Assembly: GCA_020916435.1 (NCBI GenBank)
Contig: CM037091.1
Location: 71,578,398 to 71,642,397 of the forward strand
Source of the DNA: Oxytropis ochrocephala
Lineage: Eukaryota > Streptophyta > Magnoliopsida > Fabales > Fabaceae
Reading direction: 5' to 3'
Length of the DNA: 64,000 nt
Each line of letters starts with the position of its first letter. Position 1 is the first letter of the stretch. Below are positions 43,568 through 54,445 of the stretch, piece by piece. The notes beneath the pieces were generated by a model. It was not told where the DNA came from and searched no databases. It saw only the letters and a list, made by a program, of their open reading frames with translations. A program made the position numbers and the translations under genes.

Positions 43568-44160
43568 ACTATTTACGCATGGCCGCTCGCGCGTGTAGGT
43601 CGCGCGCCGCATGACTCCATACACGGCAACGATCTGCTAAGCCTTAGCGCGCTTTTGCGACCTAGGCTTGGGGGCAATCGCTGCGGGTGGGCCGACGGGC
43701 GAGAGCGATCCAGCACGGCATACCTTAACAGAAGTGCTATATGGGCCAACGGCCCAACTCACCATGGCGATCCCAAGTCGCCCACGATCGGCGTGCTTCG
43801 CGAAGACGCGCTTAACGGCCAGTGCGCCACTTACCAAAGAAGATATATACAACACTCGCTTGGGCTTCGGTGTAGGTTCTCTACCTTGTGAATCCTTCCC
43901 GAGAGCACACCACCGACTTGGCGTCAGTGTCATTGCATCGAGTACCACCCGCGTGCGGCGCCAAGACCCGATTCCAAACAGTCCTCAACGATCGAAGCCG
44001 ACTCAAGACCCCGGTCCTCGCCACCATCGACCGGGCCAGTCCTCCTCAACGATCGAAGCCGATCACGTGCGGCGAAGACCGGTCCGTTCAAATTCCACCA
44101 ACGACGACCACCAACCTATGAACGACATCAACACTTCATTGGTCAAGGTACGATAAAAAT

Positions 44161-45069
44161 GGAAACTTGTGGTGTAAGAACTCGCTGCCTTTGTCGAACT
44201 CGATCAACTCTCTCTTCATCGCATCATTCACCGACTTCACATAGAAGAAACAATATTTGAAATCCTTCACCGAAGTCGATCCTCGGAGAAAACAACCTAT
44301 GTTTCTAATTGCACTGAGTGCACGTGACCTTGCCTCTCCCCACTAGATTTGATCTCCGGCTAGCGAAAGATGTCAAAAAGAGTAAAGAAAACTTTGGGGT
44401 GAAGACTCGCCAAAGGCTCTCATCACGATCTCGAATATCTTGAGAAAACCCATGCATTTGCACTTGAAATGGGGACGGGGCTAATCGTATCTTAACACCC
44501 GCATTTGGAAGCGGGCCGAAAGGAACCTGCACCATCATGTTGTCCAACATAGCAGAGTAAAAACAACTTCACCTTTGAAGGCGATTCACAATTGCCTCGG
44601 AGTCGGACACTCCTCCTAGCTCCCATTCTTGACCCGTGTCGCCGACGTACTCCTTGAACTCAGATAAGTCCGCGCCCGACGCATATAGCGTATCAATCTT
44701 GCGAACTTCTTTGGTGACCCACTTGTAAGGATCCTTGGCGGCTGGCCCCATAGCCTCGGGGAAGCGCACCGATCGTTTGGATGAAGACCCGTTGTCATCA
44801 GCCAAGATTGGTTCTTCATCCGAGGACTTCATTAAAACTGGCTTCCCAGGGGGAATGTAGCGAGCCCTTGCGGTTTCTCAAGTCTTCGCAAGGTTTAGTT
44901 GCAGGGGGAAGACGAGGTCATGGCTTCGACGCGAGGTCGTTCGGACTGAGATGAATACGCATGCAAACCACTCGCCAAGAGAAGAGTAAAGGCGACCGAT
45001 TTGATGGATCGGCGACGAAAGCGTCAACATTGATAGGCTGGAGAACAAAATTAGACGCAAGTTCGTCAT
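44161..45069 (-). pseudogene. Accessory ORF of Tat family 2, N-terminal part
   Basis: ATG at 45069 (MTNLRLIL), 72 bp beyond the TATA box. Later frames encode SSDEEPILADDNGSSSKRS and AAKDPYKWVTKEVRKIDTLY (about 44720), then VQVPFGPLPNAG and IRDRDESLWRVFTPKF. At least two frameshifts. The frame then runs into the nested element at 44160. Same class as the family-1 accessory ORF by position, orientation and own promoter; sequence similarity is low by eye. Confidence 0.6.
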
Positions 45070-45140
45070 CCTTGGAGTACAAGTTCGGGAGAAAAAAACC
45101 CTCTCAGAAAATGCAAAGTAACTGAGGCGAAGAGCTCTGC

Positions 45141-45152
45141 CCTATTTATAAA
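45141..45152 (-). promoter_or_regulatory. TATA box of the family-2 accessory gene
   Basis: cctatttataaa, reading tttataaatagg on the minus strand, 72 bp before the ATG at 45069. Placed between the 3' LTR and the ORF, pointing inward, as in family 1. Confidence 0.55.
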
Positions 45153-45432
45153 GAGTGTCATCGCGAACCGTCACACATCTTTTGAGGAAATTAATGAACA
45201 AACACTGAAAACTAGGTAGTCATTATGGCAAGACCCCTCACTCTCATCAAACGTCACATAAATATGATAGCTTGACATATGTCAACTTTCAAAAATCCGA
45301 AGTCGAAACGACAACTCTTCCAGCTCGGGGGCAACCTAGGAACCGTTCCAACTTTGCCGACCTGAAGACGCCAACTTATGCAACTCAAGATGAGGCCACA
45401 CTATTGTGACAAACCTCAACTTGTCGGGCAAC

Positions 45433-45813
45433 TCTTCCTGACTGGGCTAGATCCAAGCCGCATTAGAAACGACCTAGGACGACACTGGATCCAACCCAAG
45501 CGCTGACCGCCACAGAAGGTGCTGAGATCAACAACCCAGATCGGCCAGGACTTATCCTGCGACTTAGATTCAACAAAGGCTAAGGGCGACCCCTTCCTGC
45601 ATCAACAAATATAAGGGCACCCCACGAAATTAGGTATGCCTCATTCATTCGGGCCTCCTCTTGACTTCCGATTGCTGGTGTGCGCAAGTACCACCCCTGC
45701 TGGTCTCAATGTTGGGAGAGACAACTTCACACTTGATCCACCTCGGAGAGCATGGCTTCAACAACTATCCCGCCTCCAACTCACCTCGAATACCCGACTT
45801 AGAGCAAGTCATC
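45433..45813 (+). repeat. 3' LTR, Tat family 2
   Basis: Aligns with 21771-22164, sharing for example cgctgaccgccacagaagg and tcaacaactatcc. The start is degraded (tcttcctgactgggc) and the last ten bases differ. cttgtcgggcaac before it is the presumed decayed PPT. Confidence 0.75.
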
Positions 45814-46303
45814 GAATAAAAATACATAGCCATTACCCTCAGAATCGAAAAATCATATACAAAAGTAAATCGACATAACTAACTACAACAAACTTCAAAG
45901 TGAAAGTGGCACGGTATAAATAACTACATCTCAACCACCCACCCTAATGCTTTGGAGGCATGAGTGCGTAATAATCCAATTAGCAAAAACAAGTCAAATT
46001 AGCAAGTGGAGGATATTAGTTATTACATAAGTAAAAAGTGGTGCGTGTAGTAAAAAGCATGAGATATAAGTACTTGTCAGTAATTGATGGGAAAAGGTAG
46101 GAAATTAGTGATGAAGTTCTTCTTCTTCTCCTCTCTCTGTCTCTCTTTCCTAAATTCTTCCTCTTCTATTTTCTTCTTTGATTTCTCTTCCAACTCCTTG
46201 TAATTGTGAAATGTTAACACACTTTCATTGGATTAATATGAATAGATTTCGGATTCTCTCCTCAGGTGTATAATTTCTTGTAATACATATTAGGGTTGTT
46301 ACA

Positions 46304-46717
46304 TTGGTGCTTTCATTGTCACTACATGGAAGAGTACACACGGGTAAAGCGTGGAGCTCACCGGACGAAAATAGAACGCGAGTATAACGCTCAATGGGCG
46401 AAAATGGCGTAATCGGATGGTCCGGTTACACGATTTGGGATCGAATTGAAGCCAAATTAGATCTAAATAGATACTACTTCTCGTGAGCTCTTCCCGTGGT
46501 GCCGCGAACTCATCCAAAGAAATCGTGCAACAACCATGTCGGGCTTGCAAGAGGCTATCGATGATTCACAAGAGGCTATTGATGATTCGTAATCGAGAAC
46601 TTCTATAGAGACACCTTCTTGCATTGATGATCTCAATACCAATGTGGTTGTTGATTATGTTATCGATTCACCACGCTCACGCCGCTAGACAATGAAGAAG
46701 AGACCCCAAATTACAAT
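46304..46717 (+). pseudogene. Family-3 leader and gag start remnant
   Basis: Follows the PBS. Short frame MSGLQEAIDDSQEAIDDS (about 46534-46590), then a stop, consistent with a decayed gag N-terminus, cut by the CACTA-like unit at 46718. Confidence 0.4.
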
Positions 46718-47054
46718 CACTACGCTAGAATGGCTAAAAAAGTGCGCGCCCTATAAGCGCCGCTTTAAGTAAAAACGCCACGGATGGCCAAAACAATTAA
46801 CCCATACCCAAATGCTTTTTAAAAATGCTGCCCATCGCCTTTAAACGCACTAGTCATACCCAGGCCGCTTTTTAAAAAACGCTGGTATGTATGGCACGCT
46901 GCTTCTCCCAATACCAGCCGCTTTTTAAAAACACTGGTATGGCTTCACGCTGCTTCTCCCGATACCAGTAGCTTTTTAAAAACGCGTTGGGTATTGGGTC
47001 ACACGTTTCTCCCAATACCCACATTTTTAAAAAACACCGAGTTTCTTTTTCTCT

Positions 47055-47385
47055 CTCACGCACCTTCATCTTCCGATCCCCTCATTCTCGCTCTTCCCCT
47101 CTCCTCTCTTTCCCACTCTTCGTCTTCCCCTCTCCGCCTTCCCCTTTTACTCCGCTCTTCCCCTCTCCTCTCTCTTCCCCACTCTTCATCTTCCCCTATT
47201 ACTCCGCTCTTCCCCTTTTACTCCGCTCTTCCCCCTCTCCTCTCTCCCACTCTTCATCTTCCCCTGTTACTCTCCTCTTCCCCCCTCCCCTCTCTCTTCC
47301 CCACTCTTCGCCTTCCCCGCCCGCCAACTTCTCTCCACTTCCTCTCTCCTCTCACTCTCTTCTCTTTCTTTTTCTCCACCCCACC
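47055..47385 (+). repeat. Pyrimidine-rich low-complexity tract
   Basis: About 330 bp of cttcccctctcc and ctcttcatcttcccc repeats. The open frames through it are artefacts of composition. Confidence 0.85.
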
Positions 47386-47463
47386 TGAGAAACCTCACGC
47401 ACGCCCAACCATAAGCCGCCGCCTCCACCGACCAAGCCGCTCACACGCGTTTCAAGCTCTATA

Positions 47464-47600
47464 GTGGGTTCATTGGACATATACCAACATGTAATCACTC
47501 TCTTGGAATCAAACAGAGGTCCTGAAAGTAAGGATTTGGTCGTACCTTTACTTAGTCTTGGAAATATTCTACTCAAAGAAGGAAGAGCGAATGATTGTGA
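47464..47600 (+). pseudogene. Captured TPR exon (kinesin-light-chain-like)
   Basis: Encodes HVITLLESNRGPESKDLVVP then LLSLGNILLKEGRANDCE, a tetratricopeptide helix pair as found in plant kinesin-light-chain-related proteins. One exon only, joined in frame to a different gene's exon after DCE (about 47600). Confidence 0.6.
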
Positions 47601-49549
47601 GATATACACAATTGGGAGATATAGTCATGGACTTTCTGTGTTTGATTTTGAGACTCTTAAAACTGCTGATCCTTTTATAGCTGGTTTGTTGAGTTGTGCT
47701 TGGTTTTAATGATTGTGAATTTGGTGTTTAGAAATTTTGTTTTTGTTATTTTGAAGAGATGATATGAGGGATTTGAATTTTCTTTTGCAGGTTGGTTTTT
47801 AGGTGCTTACTTCCTTGGAGGTTTTGGGGAGGATGGCCGTGGTATGAAGGGTCTCCCTAAAGGTGTCATTGCAACTGCTAAGTCTTGGGCTCCCTGTAAG
47901 TTCAACGGTTTCTTTGTGAAGTTTAGTGTGTATTTGGTTCTGTGGTGACGAAAATTCATTTTGATTGAAAGTGAGTTGAATGTTAATTGTTAAGTGATTT
48001 ATGATGGATGGATGAAGTCACGTAAAAGTGAGTTAGAACAATATAGTTAAGAATAAAATTCAATTTGGAAAGCAAAAGCTACAAATCCTAACTTCTAGTT
48101 AGAATCAATTCAAGAGGCAAAATCAATTTTACTCGATAACGTAACACCCAAACATGCCAAAAACAATTTCATGTCTCCAGAATTACTTTTGGTTTCTATT
48201 TTGTGGCCAAAACTTTAATGTCTTTAGTACAGTTTAAGCTTCAGAATTGAAGAGTGTTCATAGGAAATAAAATTATCTGTAATGTGCAAAATGATTTCCA
48301 AGTGAATTGAATTAAGATAATGATCAGTATTCAGTAGACTAGTTTCTTACAAGAATTCAACCATAAATGAAATGAACTCTTTCCATCTTTTGTTTTGGTA
48401 ACAACTTGAAAACTTGATTAGTGCAGTATGATGTTAGTTTTTGAGTTTCAGCTGCTAATTACAGCTTGAACACAGAGTTCAGAGTTGCTTTGCATTCATA
48501 TGGATGTTTAAGTATTTCTGGTGTATGTTTCGGCGCTTTTAGACAACTTTTGACTGAACACCCCCACCCTGCCCCCTTTGAAATCCTTTTCAACAAATAC
48601 ACACAAATATATTAAAATTTTCATCTCTAAGAATCTAACCTGTTGTAGATTGAGTGAAGGCAACTGTACCTTGCATTAATGCATTTGCAAGAGGTTGATT
48701 CTATGATTCAAATCTATGACCTTCGGGCACGTGACAATAGATCTGTTGAAATCACTAATATTCCACCCGCATTAGTCCAAGCTTCAGATGTCTAGTGCCG
48801 ATCACTGAGTGCGAGATGAGAGTCTCCGTCAACTATATGTTGGATCAATTATTCTAATTAATTAATCAATATTATGGATTAACATCAATTCATTATTTGA
48901 AATGATCCGTAATATGTTAATTATTGATATTGTGGCTATGTTTGGTAGAAATAAACTATAGCTAGCTTATAGCTGAAAACTATCTAATCAAAATTGAAGA
49001 ATTTGGTAAAAATAGCTTAGTTTATAGGAAAAAATTAGATTGTTCATTACATGAAGAAATGAAAAATAAAAGATTGACAGATCCCTTTTACATCGTTTTA
49101 ACTTGTTGGCAGATAAGAATAGCAATAAGAGCAGCAAAATCAGGTCATTTGCCAAATTATGGTTTTGTATTTGTGAGTCTGGGAAGCACTGCTGTTTTAC
49201 TCATAGCATTCAGAGCATTATTATACACCATTCTTCCAGTTGACGATACTAATAAGAGCGACGTCTATCGTCGTGGCAATCCCTTTGAACTCTTTGAGGT
49301 ACATAAATTAATTCCTTCATATTTAGATATTGTTATTATAATTCCTTCAAATCTTGTACAAAAGAATAGGTTTTTCATTTCCCAAACACTGCTTAAACAA
49401 GGTCACCCAACTAAACTAATATTTTTTCATCACTATAAGAAATCACTTTGTATGAAAATAACCATATGTAGATAATGGATATTGAACATGATACAAAATT
49501 TGTTTCTTTTATTTTGTAGCTGCTCACATCATTAGTACGGCGGTGGTAG
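47601..49549 (+). pseudogene. Captured DUF3054-type gene, four exons
   Basis: Exon pieces 47601-47683, 47791-47895, 49113-49298 and 49520-49549 with visible splice sites (ctg|gtttgt, ttgcag|g; gag|gtacat, tgtag|c). They encode IGRYSHGLSVFDFETLKTAD, GWFLGAYFLGGFGEDGRGMK, GHLPNYGFVFVSLGSTAVLL and LLTSLVRRW with stop. This matches, from memory, plastid-targeted plant DUF3054 membrane proteins of unknown role. The N-terminus is replaced by a TPR exon, and the phase between exons 2 and 3 does not fit, so the copy is broken. Introns are kept, implying capture at the DNA level. Confidence 0.6.
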
Positions 49550-49962
49550 CGGTCGGTTACATGTTCAAGGCGCGGTAATGTATATGCATTAGGATATCAG
49601 TTTTCATTGCTAATCTCCTTGTATTGTCAACTCAAATTAAATGAGTAGGAGAAGATGTTTTACTATATATCAATTCTAATCATTAAAAATGTGTTTACTA
49701 CTTTTACACACTTTGATCAATTATAAAGTGCATTAAGTCATTTGAATCATGTTCTCACCCTTCATGTTACATGATTATAAAGTTGAGGTTTTCAGAAGCC
49801 TAAATAAAGTTGTTGTAGTGACTATTGACTTATATGCATTTGAAGCAACTGATATTTATCAAATTTCAATTTTGTCTTTGTATTCTTTCTGAAAATTGGT
49901 TGACAAGATCTTTGAAAATTGGTTGACAAGTTTGATAGCAGACCACTAGTTAAGAAGGTGTA

Positions 49963-50395
49963 TGTTAGAAAGGGGGGTAGCTCAAATAATAAGTAAGGGG
50001 GTATTTTTGTAAATTCCTGTATAACAGATTGTATAACTAGCGAATCAGTAACTCGTTATTCGGTTATGCAGTTAAACAGAAATTGGTTACTTGACTACCC
50101 TACTGTTACATTGACAGTGGATTTGTAATACTCTGAATTCCAAGAATTGTTCAATAAAATTCCCCTCTATCAGTTGAATCCTTTCAACTGGTAATCAGAG
50201 CAATTCGATCCGGGAACATTGATGCCGAAGAAGAAGACCGCTTCTTTAACAATGGATCCACGTATTGAAGAATTGTTGGAACAAAGACTTCACGATGCTA
50301 AGACCCGCAGTGAACGACGACTCCAAGAAATGCTGGCAAGAATGGAAGCGATGATGGCTGCGATGCAAAAGAAGGATTCGGATTTAATTTTGGAT
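49963..50395 (+). mobile_element. LTR retrotransposon 5' end: LTR, PBS, gag start
   Basis: LTR 49963-50186 (224 bp, TGTTAG...TTTCA), PBS tggtaatcagagc (50189-50201, initiator-Met type) and a gag N-terminus from ATG 50221: MPKKKTASLTMDPRIEELLE, then a helical QEMLARMEAMMAAMQKKDS. Cut off at about 50395. Its 3' part is missing. Confidence 0.7.
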
Positions 50396-50535
50396 GTATG
50401 ATTTAATTTTTTGGATGTATTTTGGATGTATGATTTAATTTTTTTATGATGTATGATTTAATTCAGGTTTAAATACAACAAATTCATAGATATCACTATT
50501 AAAAAATATTTTGGATGTATGATTTAATTTTTTTT
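50395..50535 (+). repeat. ggatgtatgatttaatttt repeats
   Basis: Four copies or partial copies (about 50393, 50425, 50449 and 50513), AT-rich, between the retrotransposon fragment and the CACTA subterminal repeats. Confidence 0.7.
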
Positions 50536-50584
50536 GTTGCAAATATAAAAAGGAAAACTGAAAAAAATTAAAAAAAAAATTAAA

Positions 50585-50770
50585 CAATGGGCAGCGCTTT
50601 TAAGGAAGTGCTGCCTATAGGGGGACAAGTTTGGGCAATGGGCAGCGCTTTTTAGGAAGCGCTGCCTATCCGAGGACGTGTTTGGGCAATGGCGTGCTTT
50701 TTAGAAGCGCTGCTATTTGAGGACGTGTTTGGGCAATAGGTGGCGCTTTTAGGAAGCGCGCCTATTGTTG
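50585..50770 (+). repeat. Subterminal hairpin array gggcagcgctttt / gcgctgcc
   Basis: Four units at about 50588, 50639, 50689 and 50740, spaced 50-51 bp, each a short inverted repeat (agcgctttt-aggaagcgct) followed by gaggacgtgtttgggcaat in the middle units. Presumed transposase-binding region of the CACTA-like unit. Confidence 0.75.
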
Positions 50771-50872
50771 GAGTGGAATACCCAATGCACATTCGGCCAG
50801 TGCTGGCGTTCGCACTGGATGAAAAAAAGCGCGCTATATACTAATTCATTGTAATCTTCAAATCTCGCTTGT

Positions 50873-53184
50873 TTGCCAAAGAATGAGGTCTCAGAAATTT
50901 CGAAGTTCGTCATTGACGTAATACCATGTGATGCTTCAGATTCCGTCATCGACCCGAAATCTGGTTTCATTGAGGACACCACTGCTCTTTCTACTGGTTT
51001 CGTACAAGAAAGGAAAGCAACTGAAACCCGCAGCATCCAGACCTTATATGATGCACAGTATGTGTTTGATGAAATGACTCTTAGTGGAATTTGCCACTTT
51101 TCACTTATAATGGGGTCCATGCATTTCAAACCATGGGATCCAGGCACAAATAAGGCACTAGAGAGTGTTATTTCTACCTTCAATTTAATACTCTTTCTTT
51201 CGGAGGACAACACATTTTTGGGGAACAAGGGTGAGTGGCTTCATGAGCTTTATGTTCCTCAATATAATTGCTTTTTTAACATCTGGTATGTTGTCCCTTC
51301 ACTGCTCAGACCACATTTCAATTACAAACCTCCAAACATCTCAACATGTTATTTGCATTTAAAAGAACTTCTATATGTGGGTGATGAACTTGATCTTAAG
51401 TATGATGCACTACTTTCAAAGTCAACATTGATTTCTTGCAAAAATACTTGTTTGATAACCTGCCTGTACCTTGTGCCTTTTTATGAAAATAATATTACTA
51501 GAGGCTTTCATTTAGACCAAAATTGGGAGCTTACATCATGTTAAGAGAAGCACAAGTGGTTACAATTCTTATGTGATGGTCTCCATTGATGGTGGTGGAG
51601 ATGGCAACACAAGTAGAAGGGAGAACATGTTGTTTGTTGTTATCTTAGTAATCCTTGCCTTGAATGATACACAATTTCAGCCTTTGAATTGTTACACCGT
51701 GTTGTTCCTTATTGGATTTAGAATTGAGTTTTATACTTGTCAAGGATATAACCATGTGCATGAATGGATTCAGCTTGTTGGTATTGTGGAGCTTCTTGAA
51801 TATTGCTGCTTTAAATTGTGTCTTGGGGTTGCTTTTTCAATTGGTCTCAAATATGGTTTACTCACCATTAGTTCATTAGAGTGTGTTGAAATTGTTAATG
51901 GGGCTCAAGGGAAATATTGTGTGATACATCAAATGGAGTCCTTGCCTTGCTAGAAAATAGTGTACTTGTCTATAACAGATTTCAAGAGAAGCTGTGGGGT
52001 GTATTAATTCATGTGGAAGTTCATGAATCTGGTTCTATTACTTGTGCTTATGAGCAACTGTCATTTGTTAACTTGTGCTTCAAATCTGGTGATGTGGCAG
52101 CTACACTTCAGATAATTTGTGCATTATCTTTGCACATAACAAAGCTGACACAACAATACTTGAAGGAGCTAGCTAAGTCAATTGAAAAGATCATGTTAAT
52201 GTTGCTTTGATTGGAAATATCCTACAATTATCTAATGTGACACCTGAACCATATCAGGTCCACTTTTTGAGCTCCATGAATGTTCTTTCTCTTGATGATA
52301 CCTTGGCAATTGTGGGATTAATTTATTTGTCTATCACAATTAATCTCATTGTTATTGAGGGCTTAACTTTTGCTGTGACCATGAGTCTTGCATTTGACTA
52401 TGCGAAGAGGGTGCTACTTTTACTCTCCAACACTAGTTATAATGAGAAGCGACGTGAATACAACTTAGCTAGTATCTTTGAAGCTTGTGTGCATTTTGGT
52501 TGGTTTACTAATTAATGGGGTAATGAAGCTAGTAGAGCGACTGCATTCACATCTTGAGTATGTTATTTTGCACTTCCTTTCTCATATTAAGAAAATGACT
52601 CAAAGTGGAAGTTTCTCTGTCAGCATTGGTAATGAGGTTGTTGTTGTTGTTGTGGATCTTGCTTCAAATGCAGTGCTCCATAGGGGGCATATTTTTCTTG
52701 ATATCACATCTCAACAAAGAGATTTAAATGATTTTCTGCAACAGGCCCAAATTTTTTTGTATACCTCTGGGGATGCTTTGCCTTCAATATCTCTTGATAT
52801 GGTCAACTCATTGTTAAGGGAATGGTTATTCAACCCAAGTTCCACTAAAGATGTTGCAGTTGTAAGTGTTTCGGTTACTGTTTGTGCTTGTGTTATTAAA
52901 AATAATGTTATTGCTGCTGTAAATTGGTTAGCTGCTCGGTTGAGACAATTCTATTATGCATCTCGCCATGTGGGGCGCAAGAATTGGGATCCTGGTGAGG
53001 CTGGTTGTTTTACACATACAAAAGGGTCTTTACAATTTAAGCAATGGGATCCAGGAGGATGTTCTCTAGTCTATTGGAAAGTTACACTTCAGATGGTGGT
53101 TACTTGGAATGAGGCTATTATCACCCAAAAGAATGGTTCTAACTCCAACCTTGAGGACAAGGTTGATTTTAATGGGGGCGGTAA
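50873..53184 (+). pseudogene. Family-3 internal frames of unknown identity; pol-like C-terminus
   Basis: A run of overlapping broken frames (50873-51544, 51573-51953, 51917-52210, 52207-52515, 52478-53184). The first encodes MPKNEVSEISKFVIDVI and HFKPWDPGTNKALE; the last contains NWDPGEAGCFTHTKG, QFKQWDPGG and ends NSNLEDKVDFNGGGNV at the PPT. The final motif is typical of Ty3 polyprotein ends; the repeated WDPG motif and the hydrophobic segments in between are not recognised. No zinc knuckle, RT or integrase motif is visible. Confidence 0.5.
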
Positions 53185-53767
53185 TGTAATGATCCAATTA
53201 GCAAAAACAAGTCAAATTAGCAAGTGGAGGATATTAGTTGTTACAATAAGTAAAAAAGGGGGTGTGTGTAGTAAAAAGCATGAGATATATATACTGGCTG
53301 TAATTGATGGGAAAAGGTAGGAAATTAGAGATGAAGTTCTTCTTCTTCTCCTCTCGGTCTCCTCTTCCTAAATTCTTCCTCTCTTCTATTTTCTTCTTTG
53401 ACTTCTCTTCCAACTCTTTGTAATTGTGAACTGTTAACACACTTTCATTGGATTAATATGAATAGATTTCTGGATTCTCTCCCTTGTGTGTATAATTTCT
53501 TGTAATACATATTAGGGTTGTTACAGAGTCACGAGTAAAATACACCACACAACGATAGCAAAAGACCACTGTTATTCAACTATTATTTCAAATTTTCAAT
53601 CATAAAAAAGGTAATAAACAGAATTGAAATTCTTCTCTTATCTGTAGCTGACGATTTTCTACTTGTTGATAGTAAAATAATATCAATGCATCTATATGCA
53701 TGGCTAACAAGTCCATGCCAAAATAAGCATTTACAAACCCAAAACAACCAAAAGATGACATAACTGA

Positions 53768-54365
53768 TTAAAACTGAGGAAGCAAAGAAGCAATCAACAA
53801 TGCAAATAAGAGCTCAAGAGACATGAAGCCTTGTGATGAAGAAGAAGTTGATGATGGTGAAGCAGGGGAAGATGATGCACTTCCTGCTGCTACTGTTGTA
53901 ATCTTGACCTTCATGCCTTGACTGCAATGGCCTAAGGTACCACATGCAAAGTAACGTGTACCAGTCTTGCTCAGTTTCACAGCATCATTGCCACTGCTCA
54001 TGGTGTTCACTGCATTCCCAATGTCACAATTCTTGTACTCACTCTCACTCCCTAGTTCTACTACACTATGCAACCCTGAAGAGTATTTGAATACTGCCAA
54101 AAACAAAAACATTTTGATGATATTAATATTATAAAGTTTAAACAATAAAAACAATATAAGAATATAAACTAGTTATTCTGGGGTAAGAAAAAAAATGCAT
54201 ACCAAGTTGATCGCCAACCTTGAATGTTTGGCCTGAAACCCAAGAGTTAAAGTCTGTGGATTGATCCCAACCTTGGCTTCCACCAACTGCATGTTGTTCT
54301 GCCAAAGCCTCCTTTGTAATGAAAGCAAAAACAAGTGCCAACAAAAATGTGTTCTTGTGCCCCAT
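53768..54365 (-). CDS. Phytocyanin / uclacyanin-type blue copper protein, two exons
   Basis: Exons 54203-54365 and 53768-54093; intron 54094-54202 (gtatgc...ggcag), joined in frame to 162 residues. The N-terminal signal peptide MGHKNTFLLALVFAFI is followed by a plastocyanin-like domain: HAVGGSQGWD, FKVGDQL, then VFKYSSGLHSVVEL. Copper ligands by family alignment: His in GLHS, His and Cys in GHC, Met in GMK (ACGTLGHCSQGMK); the cysteines in KNCD and FACG form the disulfide. A Ser/Pro-rich stretch and a hydrophobic end (LELLFALLIASLLPQF) predict a GPI anchor, so it should sit at the plasma membrane/apoplast as a small electron carrier or early-nodulin-like protein. Length is normal for the family. 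TATA box 70 bp upstream. Confidence 0.93.
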
Positions 54366-54434
54366 TTCTCTTTCTTTAGTTTCTGCCTCTGCTAGCTCTC
54401 TACTCTTTTGTTATTTTTAGCTATCACTCACTAA

Positions 54435-54445
54435 CTATATTTATA
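54435..54445 (-). promoter_or_regulatory. TATA box of the phytocyanin gene
   Basis: Plus strand ctatatttata, i.e. TATAAATATAG, 70 bp before the ATG at 54365. Confidence 0.7.

Larger units (their letters stand above)
41310..44155 (+). mobile_element. Non-autonomous Tat-derived LTR element, 2.85 kb, TSD aaaat
   Basis: LTRs 41310-41786 (477 bp) and 43678-44155 (478 bp), PBS attggcgaccacagtggga (41787-41805), PPT aggcttgggggcaa (43664-43677). Flanked by aaaat at 41305-41309 and 44156-44160. The internal 1.9 kb is entirely non-coding and mostly tandem repeats. LTR start TGTTCTGGAaTGG and end GTACGATCA match Tat family 1, and it shares inverted internal words with that element, so family 1 is the probable source of enzymes. 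Confidence 0.92.
40043..45813 (+). mobile_element. Tat family 2, 3' half: antisense aORF and 3' LTR (split by a nested element)
   Basis: Contains an aORF on the minus strand with its own TATA box and the 3' LTR at 45433-45813, the usual downstream part of a Tat element. The pol region is absent. gaata follows the LTR at 45814-45818 and precedes the 5' LTR of the left half (21766-21770), suggesting the two halves once formed one insertion. Confidence 0.7.
46718..50840 (+). mobile_element. CACTA-like element carrying host gene pieces (Pack-CACTA candidate)
   Basis: Left end cactacgctagaatggct (46718) followed by gcgccgctttaag and repeated gctttttaaaaa-gc blocks (46800-46990). Right side has four hairpin-forming gggcagcgctttt...gcgctgcc units (50585-50765). 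Subterminal repeat arrays at both ends and a CACTA start are typical of En/Spm elements. I cannot find a matching TAGTG right end, so the right boundary is approximate. Inside: a TPR exon, DUF3054-type exons and a retrotransposon 5' end. Confidence 0.45.
45965..53525 (+). mobile_element. Ty3-type LTR retrotransposon (family 3) hosting a gene-capturing insertion
   Basis: LTRs 45965-46303 (339 bp) and 53185-53525 (341 bp), highly similar, ending gggttgttaca. PBS ttggtgctttcattg (46304-46318), PPT aatgggggcggtaa (53171-53184). gagt occurs at both outer flanks, a probable degenerate TSD. The internal region retains only a gag start, C-terminal pol-like residues (NLEDKVDFNGGGNV) and unassigned frames; most of pol is missing and a CACTA-like unit sits in the first half. 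Confidence 0.82.

Noticed and set aside
46987..47464. 133- and 156-residue Ser/Pro/Leu-rich frames
   Set aside because: Compositional artefact of a CT-rich tract; two frames are open at once.
48640..48850. tRNA-derived SINE in the intron of the captured gene (B-box-like gattcaaatc)
   Set aside because: No A-box, tail or TSD could be found, so the match is too weak to list.
50749..51228. 159-residue minus frame opposite the family-3 internal frames
   Set aside because: The plus strand has the longer frame and the WDPG motif also seen at 53 kb; the minus frame is a shadow.
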